Shown: piece by piece, positions 27,101 to 41,400 of the stretch
Layout of the letters: the number at the start of each line of letters is the position of its first letter
Position numbering within the stretch: position 1 is the first letter of the stretch
NCBI GenBank assembly: GCA_037179385.1
Contig: CM074184.1
Location: forward strand, 13,906,001-13,970,000
Reading direction: 5' to 3'
Length of the DNA: 64,000 nucleotides
DNA from: Holothuria scabra
Lineage: Eukaryota; Echinodermata; Holothuroidea; Aspidochirotida; Holothuriidae
Position numbers and translations under genes: made by a program
Notes under the pieces: model-generated
Database searches by the model: none
What the model was told of the DNA's origin: nothing
What the model saw: only the letters and a program-made list of their open reading frames with translations

Positions 27101-30100
27101 ACAAAATAATTGCAACAAAAATAACAAGAAAATGTTGGTACCACAAGTAAGCAGATAAAGTTATATGAGAAAATGAAGTACAATATGAATAAAAGGGCAC
27201 TACTGCTACAATAACACTTGGTCATCATCAAGGCCATCCATCTAGCGTGTGATCAATACTCCTCATCTTTGCTGACTGCTTGGGTGGGAAGAGAATGAAT
27301 AAAAGTATTATTCATATGTCATAGTAACAGTATTTCGTTCTGCGTAATAGTACTGTCACTTTGTAATACCACTAGGTATTAATTATTTCTGATTCTGAAC
27401 CCACTTATAAACTAGAATATTATTTCTTGTAGTATTGCAGAAACATGACATCTTGTATATAGTGAAATACCACAGTGTTATTTTCTATATGTACAAAGTG
27501 ATCCTAAATATATAGCCCTGTGTGATTGTAATACCATCAAATGAATATTTCAACATACCTCTCAGGATCGACATCACAAGTACTGCTAAAAGGATGAATT
27601 TCATTGGCTAGAATCACCCCCAACAGCTGAACTCCAACAGCAATGTCTTTAGCTGCAGGATCCTTGTTGCTTAAGATTTCATAAATCACACTGTAGAGAG
27701 ACAAAAAAATACAATAAAATATGGCGACACAATGCTAAATGTCAAACAGCACAACCAAAAAATAATGTAAAACAACTTAAGGTGGTGTTGGGTATTGAGT
27801 GGTATGGGATCGAGTTCGAGGCGGAAAAAAGATAGGAGAGTTCAGTTGATTTTAAAATATTTATTTGATGATTTTAGTTCCACATAAAGATGATTAAGTT
27901 GAATTATTCTGCCAGCCTAATACGATTCCTAAGATATGTGTATCTCTCTGCGTCTACGGCACGAGTGTCCAGCTCGCAGGCTCGGTCTTGTGAATCGTGC
28001 GAGCTCTGAACACATGCAGTCCCCTGATTGGTCCAAAGTTATGACGCACCCATATGAATAATTATTATGATATAAATGACCAATGAGGAGGCTGCAAAGG
28101 GGGAAATTGGCCACACCTCGAAAATATGGGTTACAGCGTGCATGTGGAGCTACCGTAATGTGATATGTCATGTCCACTGGTAACACGTGACGGGAAACAG
28201 GAAGGGCCCTGGGAATCTAGAACAAAGGGAAGGGAGCGTTGCTCGTAAACAACAAGATGGCGTCTGGTAAAGGTCATGGAGAGTGCACCATACTACATGA
28301 GAGTGGTTTGCAAATCTGTCCCTAAGTGCGAAGAGATTAAACACTACAAACTGATGTTTGCGTCTTTAAGTGAACTTCAGAACTCTCAAGACTTTTACAA
28401 CTGTGCTTTAATCTACAATCCCAGAAAAAAGATTGGTACACTTCCTGACCTCTCACATATTTTCAGCATGTCTTCCTCTTTATCCCTTAGCATATACACA
28501 GGAAGTTCTTTCAAATTACAAAATTTTTGAAAAAAAAACAAAAAACAACCTAACATATGGAACATACTGTTTACATCCCAACTGACACTTATTTAAAAGG
28601 AAACCAATATCAATCAATAACTAATTCTGCATTTCCATAAACCAAACTAAAGAAAATAAAAACCACAGTTGGAGGACATACTCTGTGGGTACTTCAATAA
28701 GAGACTTCCATAACTCTACCATGGTCTTTACCACTTCCAAATTATTTCGCAGAATGGCACGGTTAGAATGGTAGCAGTTGCGCATCAGAAACTTCAGGAG
28801 TTGGCTGACCAAATATTTGTCCTACACATGGAATGAAATAGCATTTGCATGGTTAAAATGATATTTATTCTACTCAAATAATATAAATAAAAAGAACTAC
28901 CACCTTCAGGGGAATAACCAGGCCCTGTTATGTTTGGTGCCACAGGGAGGGGAACGTGGCACACAGTAAAATTAACACTTAGATCGAATTTTACTGCCAT
29001 GTCTTCAACCTACTGGTTCAAGTCTAGCCAAAAATGGCCTTTTTTCTAGCCGTTTTCTAGTTGCTGCTCACTGGCTCGTTCTACTCTACTGTTTATGCTG
29101 AGCACCAAGCGCAATTGCAGTAGGTTCCATTTTTAAAGTCTTCAGTATGACCCAGCCAGGAGTCGAACTCCCGACCTACAAACTGCAAGGCAGATGCACT
29201 AACCACTTGACCATGCAGTGGGTCTGGGGCAAATTGACATGTTGCAAGCATAAACAAGGACAATACCCTACATTATTTTATTTTATTCACAAGTAGGACA
29301 AGGGCAAATGCCTCTGAAAAGCCAGGGACTAAAACCTGTTCCCACTGTCTATTCCCTAGAATGAAAAGGCTTTTCAAATGACAGCAAAATACTTCCTAGC
29401 GGAAATGTTGGAGAACATGTAACTTCATAGTGGACCACGCTTGGCACACTTGCTCCTTGAACATGTACACCTCACAGACTTCCTATACATGGACACAGCA
29501 TACCACGGGATAGGTTGTCCCTCCAGTACGTGTGAGAAAAAGTGGACCAAGATGGATGGCTATCTACTATGGTTTTGTGTTTAAGTTTGTGACTTGCTCA
29601 AGCAAATCAATAGATTTCGAAAGAAAGTTGACATATTTTCCAAATAATACATGGTATGGTCAAAATTCCTTCACATATTTCAGGAATATGATATTTTTAG
29701 CCATTCAAGTTTATTTCTTGTTTAGAATATTTCACAGTCTTTGACAAATCATACAAATTATACCTTCATGGCAGCCATCTTGATGGGCCTTTTTTGTCCC
29801 AGTCGGTGGCAACATTCTACGGATAGGACTTACGCATTACACGCTCTGTCCATGTATATAGGAAGTCCCTAGTACACCCACAAACACCACAGTGCACGAA
29901 ACCATGTGTAATTGGCATAGTTGTCCTTCAGCATGGGGGCCGTGACGTAATCACAAAGTCTCCAAAGGCTGCATGCTTTACATTTCTTTCTACTTATGTG
30001 TAATTTATTAAAAACACACTACATATTTATTGTTCATGTAAAAGATATATCTGCAAATTTGATCTTAATCAGTCATCATAGTGTACAAGTTTAAGGTGTT

Positions 30101-33100
30101 CTTTTACTGCTCAGTTTCTAAGGTGTTTGGTGAAGCCACTTGGAAATCATAAATTTGTCCTGAAAATTTGGAGGGTACCTAATTTTTATTCCTGTCTTTT
30201 GCAAAATGACATGTTTTGAAACATTGATAACCAAGTACTCTTAACATGTTTTGCTCTACAAATTCAGAATAAGATTATCCAGTGGTATGCTACAGCAAAT
30301 CATTTCTCCACTGCAAGAGCAGATTTCATCTTCAAAAATTTTTGACAAATTGATAGAATTTGTAGAACAAAACAGACAACAAATATTTTGCTACATTAAA
30401 CCAAAACATTTGAAGATGTATTCATGATTATGTCTCTTCTATTTACTACTTAGGTTACATTTCACTAATGTAACAGTCAGGGTTGGAAAAAAATGCTTAT
30501 TTCCCAGGAAGGGAGTAAAATTTCCCACAATTCCCCCTACATTTTCATGAACAGAAAAGGGAAATTTCCTCCAGCTGCCGAAATTTCCCTTCTGATGCGC
30601 AAACATCCCAAAAAGGAGCCTCCCAGCTTCTCAACTTTATCCACCCAAGGTTACAATCTTCTAAAGAATTTAACCATTCAAATATTCTATCACCCTTAAT
30701 TCTAAGTAAATGTCAAGATTATGACATCATCGATAACTAAGACGTGTAAACATTACCTCTGGGATGGCTTTCTCAGCCCACCCAAACAGTGTAACCATGA
30801 TATCAAGAATCATATAATGAATTCCTGGTGACTTTATCTCATTGCTGGTGATCAACTGAATGAAAGGATTCAACCAAAACTTGGCAAATGGTTCAAAAAT
30901 CTGTAACAGGTAAGAGAAAGGGGGGAAATTCATTAACAATAAGTGAGGTTTCAATAAAAGTTAATGCTTAATGTTCATTTGGTGACAGTTATTATATTAG
31001 TATTGGTCTCCAGTTAGAAATGTAAGAACAGGTCTTATTTATGCTAATATTAAAGTTAAATACCTCAGTGCAATTGATGATGAGCCTTGCGATAAAGAGC
31101 TTGATATTCACTGATGTGGTGGCAGCAGACATTTTAGTATGTAGCATTCTCATCCAAGGTGGCATGTCTCCACTTTGTTTTATCTGTGAATGAAGAATTT
31201 AGAAAGCAGACCTCTGTACAAAAATCTCATGTGAAAGGTTCTATCCATATTTAGCCACTAGCCACAGTAAAACCATGCTGAACAGGGTGGGATGGAGGGG
31301 AAATGGGAAAAGGAGGGACCATCTGGTTAGCATACCCCCTGCTTGGTAACATTTGCTGCTAGATACTGCCAAGAAAAATAAATTCCACCTCCAGTGATGT
31401 CTACGTACTTATTTGTTGATTGCTTTTTTTCTTCCTTTTTGAGGACTTCAGTAACACAATAGTTAGAAGTAATATGTAATTTTCCCCTGAGCAGAGGACT
31501 GACTGCAGATTATTCTGATGTTAGAAGAAGCGGTATTTGGTTATACATCTTCCTTGACCATTTCAGTGATATTTACATACCTGGGTTGGTACTGGGGTAA
31601 TTTTATTTTCCATCATGTGTCTTAGGACTGCTGTCACAGAGGCCATACACTCATGCTGGTTCAAGTCATCTCCTTCCATCTCAAGGTAGTCACCTGACTC
31701 ACCATCCTGTGATGGACCCTGGGAAAACAAACATGACTCCAAATGAATTAACAAGACTGTCACTTATTTCTTGTCCCTAAGATCCTTCAAGCACTATATT
31801 CTGCTTATTCTCACAAAATATTAATATGTTATTCTCAATACAACTGTGAAAAACAAACCAGAACTGTGCTAATTCAGGACAACCACAAAGAAAAAAATTT
31901 AAGGTCCTTTAAGACCTCATACATGGACAACACAAACAAGCTCTCCAGGAAGTGTAACGATACTGGGAAAGGATTCTGTAAAATGATTAGAGGGATAGAA
32001 AGAAGGGGAACTGTTAATCTATCGCATGAATATTGGGGTTATTACCATACCTCTCGCTGAGTATTCTGGGCCCCTCTTGCTCTGGTGCCAAGAAGGCTGC
32101 CTTGACTCTGAGTCTGGTCCAGAGTGCCTCCAGTCTGAGATATTGGGCCAGTAAAGTCAAACTTCTGGATATCTTCACTGAGACTGCTGTCAGCCAAGTA
32201 CTGAGATGTCAGGTAATTAGCTGGTCCTCCTAAAGGAAAGATGTAACATCAATCAATGTAAACTGAAAAACAACACAATTATTAAAACAGTACTTTTTTA
32301 TGTTCTTTTCATTCAATTTTGATTCAAAGAAAAGCATCAAATTTATCTTACTTGGGTAACTCCCTATGCTGGTGTCCAGACTGGTTCCGACAGTCGCTTG
32401 CATCCTCAGTGCTACAAATTTCTTCTTTCTTTCCATTGGGGCTGATATTTCCACCTCAAACTCATAGTCTCTCATTTCATCAATGATATTTTCCAATAAA
32501 AATTGGCCCTTGGTGAGGGAAAACAGATAATACACCTAATATACCATTTCTTACATACAGAGTCATTTAAGGCAAATATGTACATAGACCAGAAAGTTTC
32601 TTTCTTTCCAACCAGATAGCTGAAACCAGTTGGTAAAACATTCAACTCTCTCTTGGAAGGTCTGTGGTTCAATTCCAAGGCCAGGTAATCACATGAAGCT
32701 CTGCATAAGCAATAAAATAGGGATTCGAATCCAGTGCCCCACAACTGAAAAAAGTTAATTGTAAAAACTCTAACTCAACCCACCAGATATCCACATTGCT
32801 TATCAAACTTGCCTTATTCCTTTGCCTACAAAATAGGAATGAGCTTGTCCAGCCTATTTCTAATGAAAGTGATTTGCTATTAATAAGACAATGCTTCCTA
32901 TGAGCACAAAAATCTATGGAAACTGACATTCCAACCATCTTTGAATCTAAGAATCCCATAGCTTTCATTGAAAAAGTAGACCCCAGCATTTACATTACAG
33001 GCTCTTCACTCTGTCTCTGACATACCATAACTACAAACATCACTGAAACAATTTTATGTAAACATAACCCTGTACTTGTTTAACCTCCATCCTCCAGAAA

Positions 33101-36100
33101 AATATCTACATGAAACCTTTAAATCATTTCGTAGGGTTTTAATATGCTGATGCAATATTACCTTGGCAACATTTTCTCCAAAGAGGAAAGCATTGTAGAA
33201 TTTGACATCAGTTTGTGTGCAGGTGATTATTGCCATCAAGGCATTGTAAGCAGCACAATGGTATTGTCTTCTCAACTCAACACACAAACTTTCACCCCTG
33301 ACATCTTCACTTTTGGCTAGATGAGCTGCCCTGGAAATTTAGGGAAAATAAGGTTATGTGCCATATTGAACATTCCACTGTTTTCTTCTGACAGTTGATT
33401 AACAAAATGGGTGAAAAATAATCTATTTGGGAAAACTTCAGAAGGTGTATCTTGAAAAAGTATCAAATAATTTAATAATTTTAGCAGACTTTTCATCAGG
33501 GGATTAATGCATGTCCACAGACCTTAATGTCACACACCATGACATCACCCCCCCCCCCCCACGGACATAAATACATTAAAACCCATTAGATAGGGATAAT
33601 ATATGTAACAATGAGGTAAGGAGGGGCAAAGATACTTACTTTGTAATTCCCTGGGTCATTTCTTTACCAGTCTTGGCCTGACCAAGACAAAATGCTCCAT
33701 TAATGGTTGACTGTGGTGAATTCAATTTTTCTTTATCAAGCCTGGTGTACAACAGTTCCACTAATTGAAAACAGCACATTTTTGAGATGAGTTGATTGGA
33801 AAGTACAACCTCAGAGACCTATAAAGAGGAGAACAGACAACAGTAACAATACCATACATATCTGCTATTTATAGTTATATGGACTCCATATTGACCACTG
33901 TAACATACAAACAAATAAAAAAGACTACACATTAAATCAATGATAGGACTGTCAACATTTGGGATAGCAAAGATTCCAATCCCTTTGCTCTTTTTTTCCT
34001 TTTATCCTGACTATTCATACTATTTCAAAAGGAAACATGAAGTAACAGCCAATCATCTCATTATTCAGGTGAACAAAATTTATTTCAACAATTTCCTTTG
34101 AATTAAGGCCTTATTCAAGGACAGAGAAAGAGGGGACTTATTTTGAGGGGTTTCCCTGACATTCAAGTTGGCTGGGAACCTTGTTGTGATGTAAATCCAC
34201 TGCTGCATGGAGAATTTCATTACCATAAATAGTACCATCATACCCCACCATAGATGGTAGCATCCCTTTGCCATTGAACTCTCCCGCACCTTGCACCTAT
34301 TTGTTTGGATGTGTGGACTAGAGCAGACAAAACAAAGAGTTGTGTCCAATCCCATGGCAGCATTACAACAATTGCCACATTTTACAGTTTTTCATTATCA
34401 GCATCAAGCACTGCCACCAGGATTCCATTCCTCACCTGAATTTCAAAATGCAGATTAATTCAAAATCATATTTTTGTTCAAGCTCCAAGTCTCACCTTCT
34501 GCAGTTTACTCTCCAATATTTGTACTATCTCTCTGATATGTTTCTCAAACACTTCACTGATGGTATCCAGTTCACATAGTCTCACCATCGGCAGACAAAC
34601 TTTCTCCATCACTGCCCGTCTCATCTCCTTGGGGTACTCTCCTTCCTGGTGAAATATCTTGAGGCAGACCTGCACTGCTGAAACCTGCTTTGGTCTGGCA
34701 AGCCTAATGTAAAAAAAGAGGTGTGGTCCATGTAAGCTATATTTCTCATGTCCCCCCTTCCGCTGCCCACCCCCCCCCCCCCCCCCCCCGACTTGTTGGG
34801 GTTAATGAGTGTCTGCCTTAAAAATGACATGCTTCCACTAAGTACTACTATATACCTGATATAAGTGTCCTGGGTTTCTATCAAACAACTTGCTTGCAGA
34901 AAAACTAAACCACATATTCAGTTTTTCAGCAAAAGGTGAAGCGAATCATAATGTTTTAAGCCACACATTTTATTTTTTTGACATGATTGCAAGAAATGGA
35001 GAACTAGTGCTACATGTGAACTTTTAGACCACCTGTGTGGTCTAGAGGTAAGAGCATCCCCCTCTCACGCGAAAGGTACAGGTTCAATTACCAGTCGAGT
35101 CATACCAAAGACTCTGAAAATGGAACCTTCTACTGTTGTGCATGATGCTCTGCATAAGCAATGGAGTAGGGAAAACAGGCCAGTGAACCACAACTGGAAA
35201 AAAAGGCTGTGGCCAGCTCGACTTGAACCAATAGGTTGGAAACTGGGCCATAAAACTCCATCTTACTAACATGTGAACATTTCAGCTCATAACTGAACAG
35301 CAAAGTTTTATCTCATCAGTTGTGCATAGTTGTGGGTAAATATTCAATACTACCACAATGAGATCAAGGAACAGCATTAGATCAGTTTAAACATACGATC
35401 TGAAGGAGATATATACCTCTTAACAAAAGATTCCAGGGATCTGACAATTTCTGCTTCATAAACATGTTTCTCCTCCCGACACAAAATGCCAATGACGATT
35501 TCCAGGAGTTTATCACTACCAGATAAAACAAGAGCTGTCAACAGCTGGAGAGTCGACAGAAAAAAGAACACCTTTAACATCAATGCTAATATGTATTTCT
35601 TGACAATGAAAGCTGCAAACTGGCAGAAGTATCAGTACACTTTCTGGATATTTTCCAATACATCAGAAGGCAAGTTTCAATCAGTGGACAGAGCTAGAAT
35701 GAGTCTGGTTGATGATAATTTACAATAAAATGCATGTTAAGAACCAATTGATGCAATAGCAAGACTTCTTAGTTCATTTTAAGAAATATGCAAAAACCCT
35801 TAAAAATGAAGAAACAAGGTGTGACCCATTTAAAAAGGGAGACTTCTGCATCTGATAACTATTGCAGACTGATGTGAACAATAAATGGAGTTACTTTAGA
35901 ATACAATTGAACAATATGAAGCAGGAAGATTTCAGTACAGGTTGCAAAAAGAAGTTCACCATTTTATAAAAGAAAAAGCTGGAATTTGATGTTTTGGTGA
36001 TACAATATTTCAATAAAAGTTTGTGAAAAATGGAAAAACAAACAGAATTTTTTGAAATTCAAAAAACTGAGAATTCATGTCCTTGGTTAAGGTACTACAA

Positions 36101-38376
36101 ACATAATGGTATGTATGTTGTGAAGTAGAAAGAAGCACAACAACTTATTACCTTATTCAAGGCTGCAATGTAGTCATTGTACTTGGCACTTCCGACTCCA
36201 AACTCACTACAACGAAGTGGGAAGTTATCTACAACCAGCTGGTCTAAGGCCTCTCTATGTTAGCAAGAGAAAAAATTACATGTAAAAACAGGAAGAAACT
36301 GCACAGGTTAATGCTGCTTGTAGGTTAACACAAGTGATATGTTTGGTCTACAGCAACTTCTCTTTCCTTACATCTTTCATTACTTTCATTAATTTAGTCC
36401 TCTCCTTAACTTAGCTAAACCCAATAATGGTGTACTTAAAGGCCCAATTCTCTCACCCCAAACAGTACCAATTCTCCTAACCTTCTCACTTAGGCCCCTC
36501 CCAAAATTGTCTAAAATCTACCATCATCCAGGCACAATCTCAGTTTATATTGCTTCAGGGTGAGCATAGAAAAGCTCAATGAGTGTAACCAAAGCACTCT
36601 CAGTACAGTTCATGATGTGTCATATAAGCTTTGGTACTCTGCATTGTTTGAATTAGCAGTCAATCAACAAGCTGAGCCAATTGAGAGTTTCTGTTACCCG
36701 TTACAAGAAGTGTAGTTTGTGGTGAGAGGACTGGACCTTTAACTGATCACTGTATCATTATTTTCTCAACAGCAAATCCACCAAGCATATTTTTTTTATA
36801 CTGAACTGACCCTTAACAAATAGGACAAACTTACTTCAGTTTTGTCCCCTCATCTTCTGGTACTTGTGTAAAGAAGAAGAGAATCTCCAAAACTTTTGTT
36901 TTAAAGGTGAGATTAGTGTTTGCATCTGTCAGCATTTTAAGGTATGAGTTAGAGACGGACTGGAAAGCAGCATGACTAGGATCTGAGATAAACTACAAAA
37001 GAAGATGAGATCTCAATATTAACTGAAGGGCTGTCAATTTTCGATTAATCACATATTTTTTCCATAAACCATGGCTTAATCGAAAGTGTTTCCATACGAC
37101 AATTCTCTCCAAACTGCACAATCTTTCTGTGTATTAGCAGCCAGGCTACTACAAAAACTAGGCCCACAGATTTAGTTGGTAAACTCAAATTCCGAACTTA
37201 TGGAGTAGGCATTAAAACTTAATTATGGTTACAGACACTGTTTGGGACAACCTTGTTTTAGAGCATTTGTTCAGAATATAAACAATATCAACCTAGCATC
37301 ACTACAACTATGATTCCGCAGTAAAACTGGAAGTAAACCAGAAAGCCAAAAGGCTTAGTGATTCCTTGCCATCAAATACCTTACCTGCTTTCAAATTGAC
37401 AGTGTTTGATAGGTTCTTCTTTACATTTTAGGCACAGAATTTTCACAATTTTACCGCTGGTGACCTCAAATGACCTTTGACCTCTACCAAAAGCAATAGG
37501 CTTCTTTCTCTCAACATGACAAATCTATATACCAAATATAAAGAGTATCGGTCACTCCTATCTGAAGATATCATGTTTACAAGCCATTTTCGGCATTTTT
37601 GCATTTTTACTGCTAGTGACCTCAAACGACCTTTGACCTCAACCAAAAACAATAGGCTTTTTCCTCTCAACATGACAAACCTATATACCAAGCATGAGAA
37701 GCGTTGGTCACTCCTATCTGAAGAAATCATGTTTAAAAGCCATTTTCGGTGTTTTCGCAATTTTACCGCTGGTGACCTCAAATGACCTTTGACTTCTACC
37801 AAAAGCAATAGGCTTCTTTCTCTCAACATGACAAATCTATATCCCAAATATGAAGATTATCGGTCACACCTTTCTGAAGATATCGCGTTTACAAGCCATT
37901 TTTGAAGTTTTCGCAATTTTACTGCTATTGACCTCAAATGACCTCTACCAAAAAAACAATAGGCTTCTCTCTCTCAACATGAAAAATCTATATACCAAAT
38001 ATGAAGAGTATTGGTCTCTCCTAACTGAAGATATCATGTTTACAAGCCATTTTCGGTGTTTCGCAATTTTACCGCTGGTGACCTCAAATGACCTTTGACC
38101 TCTACCAAAAACAATAGGGTTCTTCCTCTCAACATGACAAATCTATATACCAAGTATAAAAATTGTCGGGCAATCCTATCTGAAGATAGTGTGTTTACAA
38201 GCCAGTTTCGGCGTTTTCGCAATTATACCGCTGGTGACCTCAAATGACCTTTGACCTCTACCAAAAACAATAGGGTTCTTCCTCTCAACATGATAAATCT
38301 ATATACCAAATATGAAAAGTGTCGGGCATTCCTATCTTAAGATATCATGTTTACAAGCAAGTGTCACAAACACACA

Positions 38377-38407
<31 letters not shown>

Positions 38408-41400
38408 GACATCACCATCGCATAGATTCCTTGCCTGCCTACGGCAAGGAATCAATAAGTCTGGGCTCTCTGGCTTCACTAAATACAATGTTCTGGGCTT
38501 TGTTCTGTCTGTTAATCGCAACAATTGTCCATGTAATACTGGCTTTCTCCCTAGGCCCAGACTGTTTTCCTACACATCATTACCACAGACTTGCTCAAAA
38601 ATACAACAATGATGTGTTTCCATCTAATTCTATTTTTTCTTTTTACTTTCCTGAAAAATATCCATAAAATACACAGAATATTTCTTCGTTTCTGTGACTT
38701 TAAAAGTATACCATCCCTAAGCCATCTCGCCTTGTTTTCTGCAACATAGCTCCCCCTGTATGTTTCCACATAGCATTTGGACGGCATGCCGTAGTGAAAC
38801 ACACACTGTATGGCACAGGAAAGAAACATGCCAAATCAAGTTGTGGCGATCTTATGTACACCAGTGAAAACGTTTGTACATTTAGAATATTGGATGTAGA
38901 TAGTGCACAGTTGCATAACACATCCTAATGTGTGTTGCATATATACTGTATGGCCTACAATGCATGTGTTTCTTCAACTTTTATGCACATAAATGACACT
39001 GTATGCACAAGGTTTGTATGTTTGTATGTTTGTGATTGACGCTCTGCTGCATACCAGGAATTAAAGAGCAGATTTCTGTATTTTTTATTACTGTTCTTCA
39101 ATCTGAAAATGGGTTTTTTTCACTTGGAGATACCAATCTCACTTGAATGAAGGAAAATTTAAGGCAGTGCAGCAATCAATCATGCATGATTTGTGCCATG
39201 CAATTAATGGAAAGTGGACTTTCACTACTCGGTTGTCCACCATTAATCATCCATTAATCATTAATTGCTCACAGCCCTACTTTACTACAATTTAAGTTTC
39301 TTTAAACTGAAATCTAAGTTAGCACATCAGTTGAAATTTGCTGAAACTAAAAGTGAATGTCAAACATAAGTATGAGCTTAACTTCAAACAACTACCACAA
39401 AATAAATGCAAAAATTAATATGTCCCCAGATACCAACACTAGTATTTAATAAGGTCAATATTCCTGTACTTTCTGGAAAATCAATTTCCCTGCCTTTCCC
39501 AGAAGCAAATATGGAAGAATTTCCATGACCTTCCCTTTGACTTCTTCCATAAAACAACATCAAATATGAGGTCAAGGAAATGATCAAATTTGCAAATTTG
39601 CACTTTTTGACTCAAAAGTTCAATATTTCCAGTTTCGGTATATTCATCCATTAGTACCAACAAACCCATTTTTATGCAAATCAAACAAAGAGAATCCCCG
39701 CTATGTACTTTCTGTAACATTGATACCGAGACATTAGAGCATTTATTTTGGAGATGTAATATTACCAGTGCTTTTTGGTATGACATTTTTATGCATTGTA
39801 TAAGGTAAAATTATGATTTAAATGAAGAGGTTAAAAGTTTTGGCTGCACGTGAGAGGCAAAGCACCCACTCAAATTGCTTAATGTTTCTATTTTTATTCA
39901 AATTTTATTCAAAATTTCAAAATTTTATTAGAAGTGGAGTGCTTTATTCTATGAAAGAACAATAAAGATGCAGGAGCATTACTATTTCAAGAAACATTTT
40001 GCTTTCCTTAGGGTAATTTTATTCATGTATGCCCTTTGTGGAATGTCTATACAGACAGCTTGGTCATTTATGACCCTGCTGTTCAATCATAAGAACTTCG
40101 TTTGATTTAATCCTTCTCTAGGTATTTACTTATGCATAAAAGATAATTGTGCATAAAATTTAAAAAATATATGAACAATGTTATAAATGCTTCCTGGAAG
40201 TCGGTCATGATACTTATACTATCCCATGTAATATATAAAGTTAGTTTCCTTCATGGGTGTATTCATGAAAAAGACTACAACATCTATATTGCTGTAAAAG
40301 TTGTGTTCTACTTCATAAACTACAAAGGATCATCTTACTTTGTTATTGTTATTGTTTAGGATTTAATTGCCATATTGAAACTCTATTTTACTTTACTTTC
40401 CATTTTGTCTATGGATTATAAATGAATAATTATTTAAAAACTTGTGATATACTCAATAAATGAGATGAAAAAAAATTGCAACATCTGACACATTGCCACT
40501 GTGTGGAAATTTCCTGGACTTTTCCAGGGCTTGACTAAATTCCCCTCCATTTCAAAACTTATTCAGGCCTTGTAAATTGTTTCCACATTTTCCATTACTG
40601 TGGAAAATGTTCAAGTTTTCTAAAATTTACCTGGGGCCTGTTCCACAAAGAGTTATGCACAATCTTAAGTACGACTTACTGTTGACTTAGGAACAAGGAG
40701 TTTAAGGTTGTGCGTAACTCTTTGTGGAACAGGTGCCTGAACCAATACCATGGGCCTACAAAGCTTTATTTGAGATCTAATCCTTAAACAGCGATGTTCA
40801 ACTTGAGAGTCAACAAAGATTGAGCAAACAATGATCCTGCTTATTTTACACTCCCCTTTTGGTCCGTCATGTAGAACATATAATTAACGTACAGGTGTCA
40901 TGTACTTAGTTTTATTTCTGCATGGAGAATATTGTATCTAATTTGAATAGAGATGTAGGTGATAGGATAAAAAGTATTTCCTAATCTGTGCAAACCAGTA
41001 AGGCTGCAAATGGTCTCTTATTGACAATCATCTATATGCTCTGCAGAAATATATCTGTATAATGTAAATTTGTTCATCCAGTCATTCCTAATACATGAAA
41101 CCTTGGAAAGATACTAATCTGAGTTCACAGTTTAACAAAAACTCACCTTGGCATCGATTTGCAGCAATTTCTTTAAGAGTAGCAGGGAAGCTCTTTGAGA
41201 GTCAGGGGATTTATCTTTAACAAGTACACCCCACTGTGTTAGCAAAGCACTGTGTACAACCATCCCATACCTGCAAAAGAAGAAATGTAATAAAGAAAAG
41301 AGTTAATTCGTTCGATGGGGTTTTACCACCCAGTTTCCAACCTTTTGGTTCAAGTCGAGCCAGCCATAGGCTTTTTCTCTAGTTGTGGCTCCCTGGCTTG

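Noticed and set aside
28276..28530. 84-aa plus-strand open frame after the AAGATGGCG motif
   Set aside because: The only ATG-rich start lies in a repeated block, the peptide matches nothing I know, and no splice partner was seen.
37443..38222. Open frames of 60-150 aa with repeated [19 protein letters not shown] peptides (also 50000-51000)
   Set aside because: They are translations of the Helitron-like monomers. The period equals the DNA repeat, and the peptide changes register between copies.
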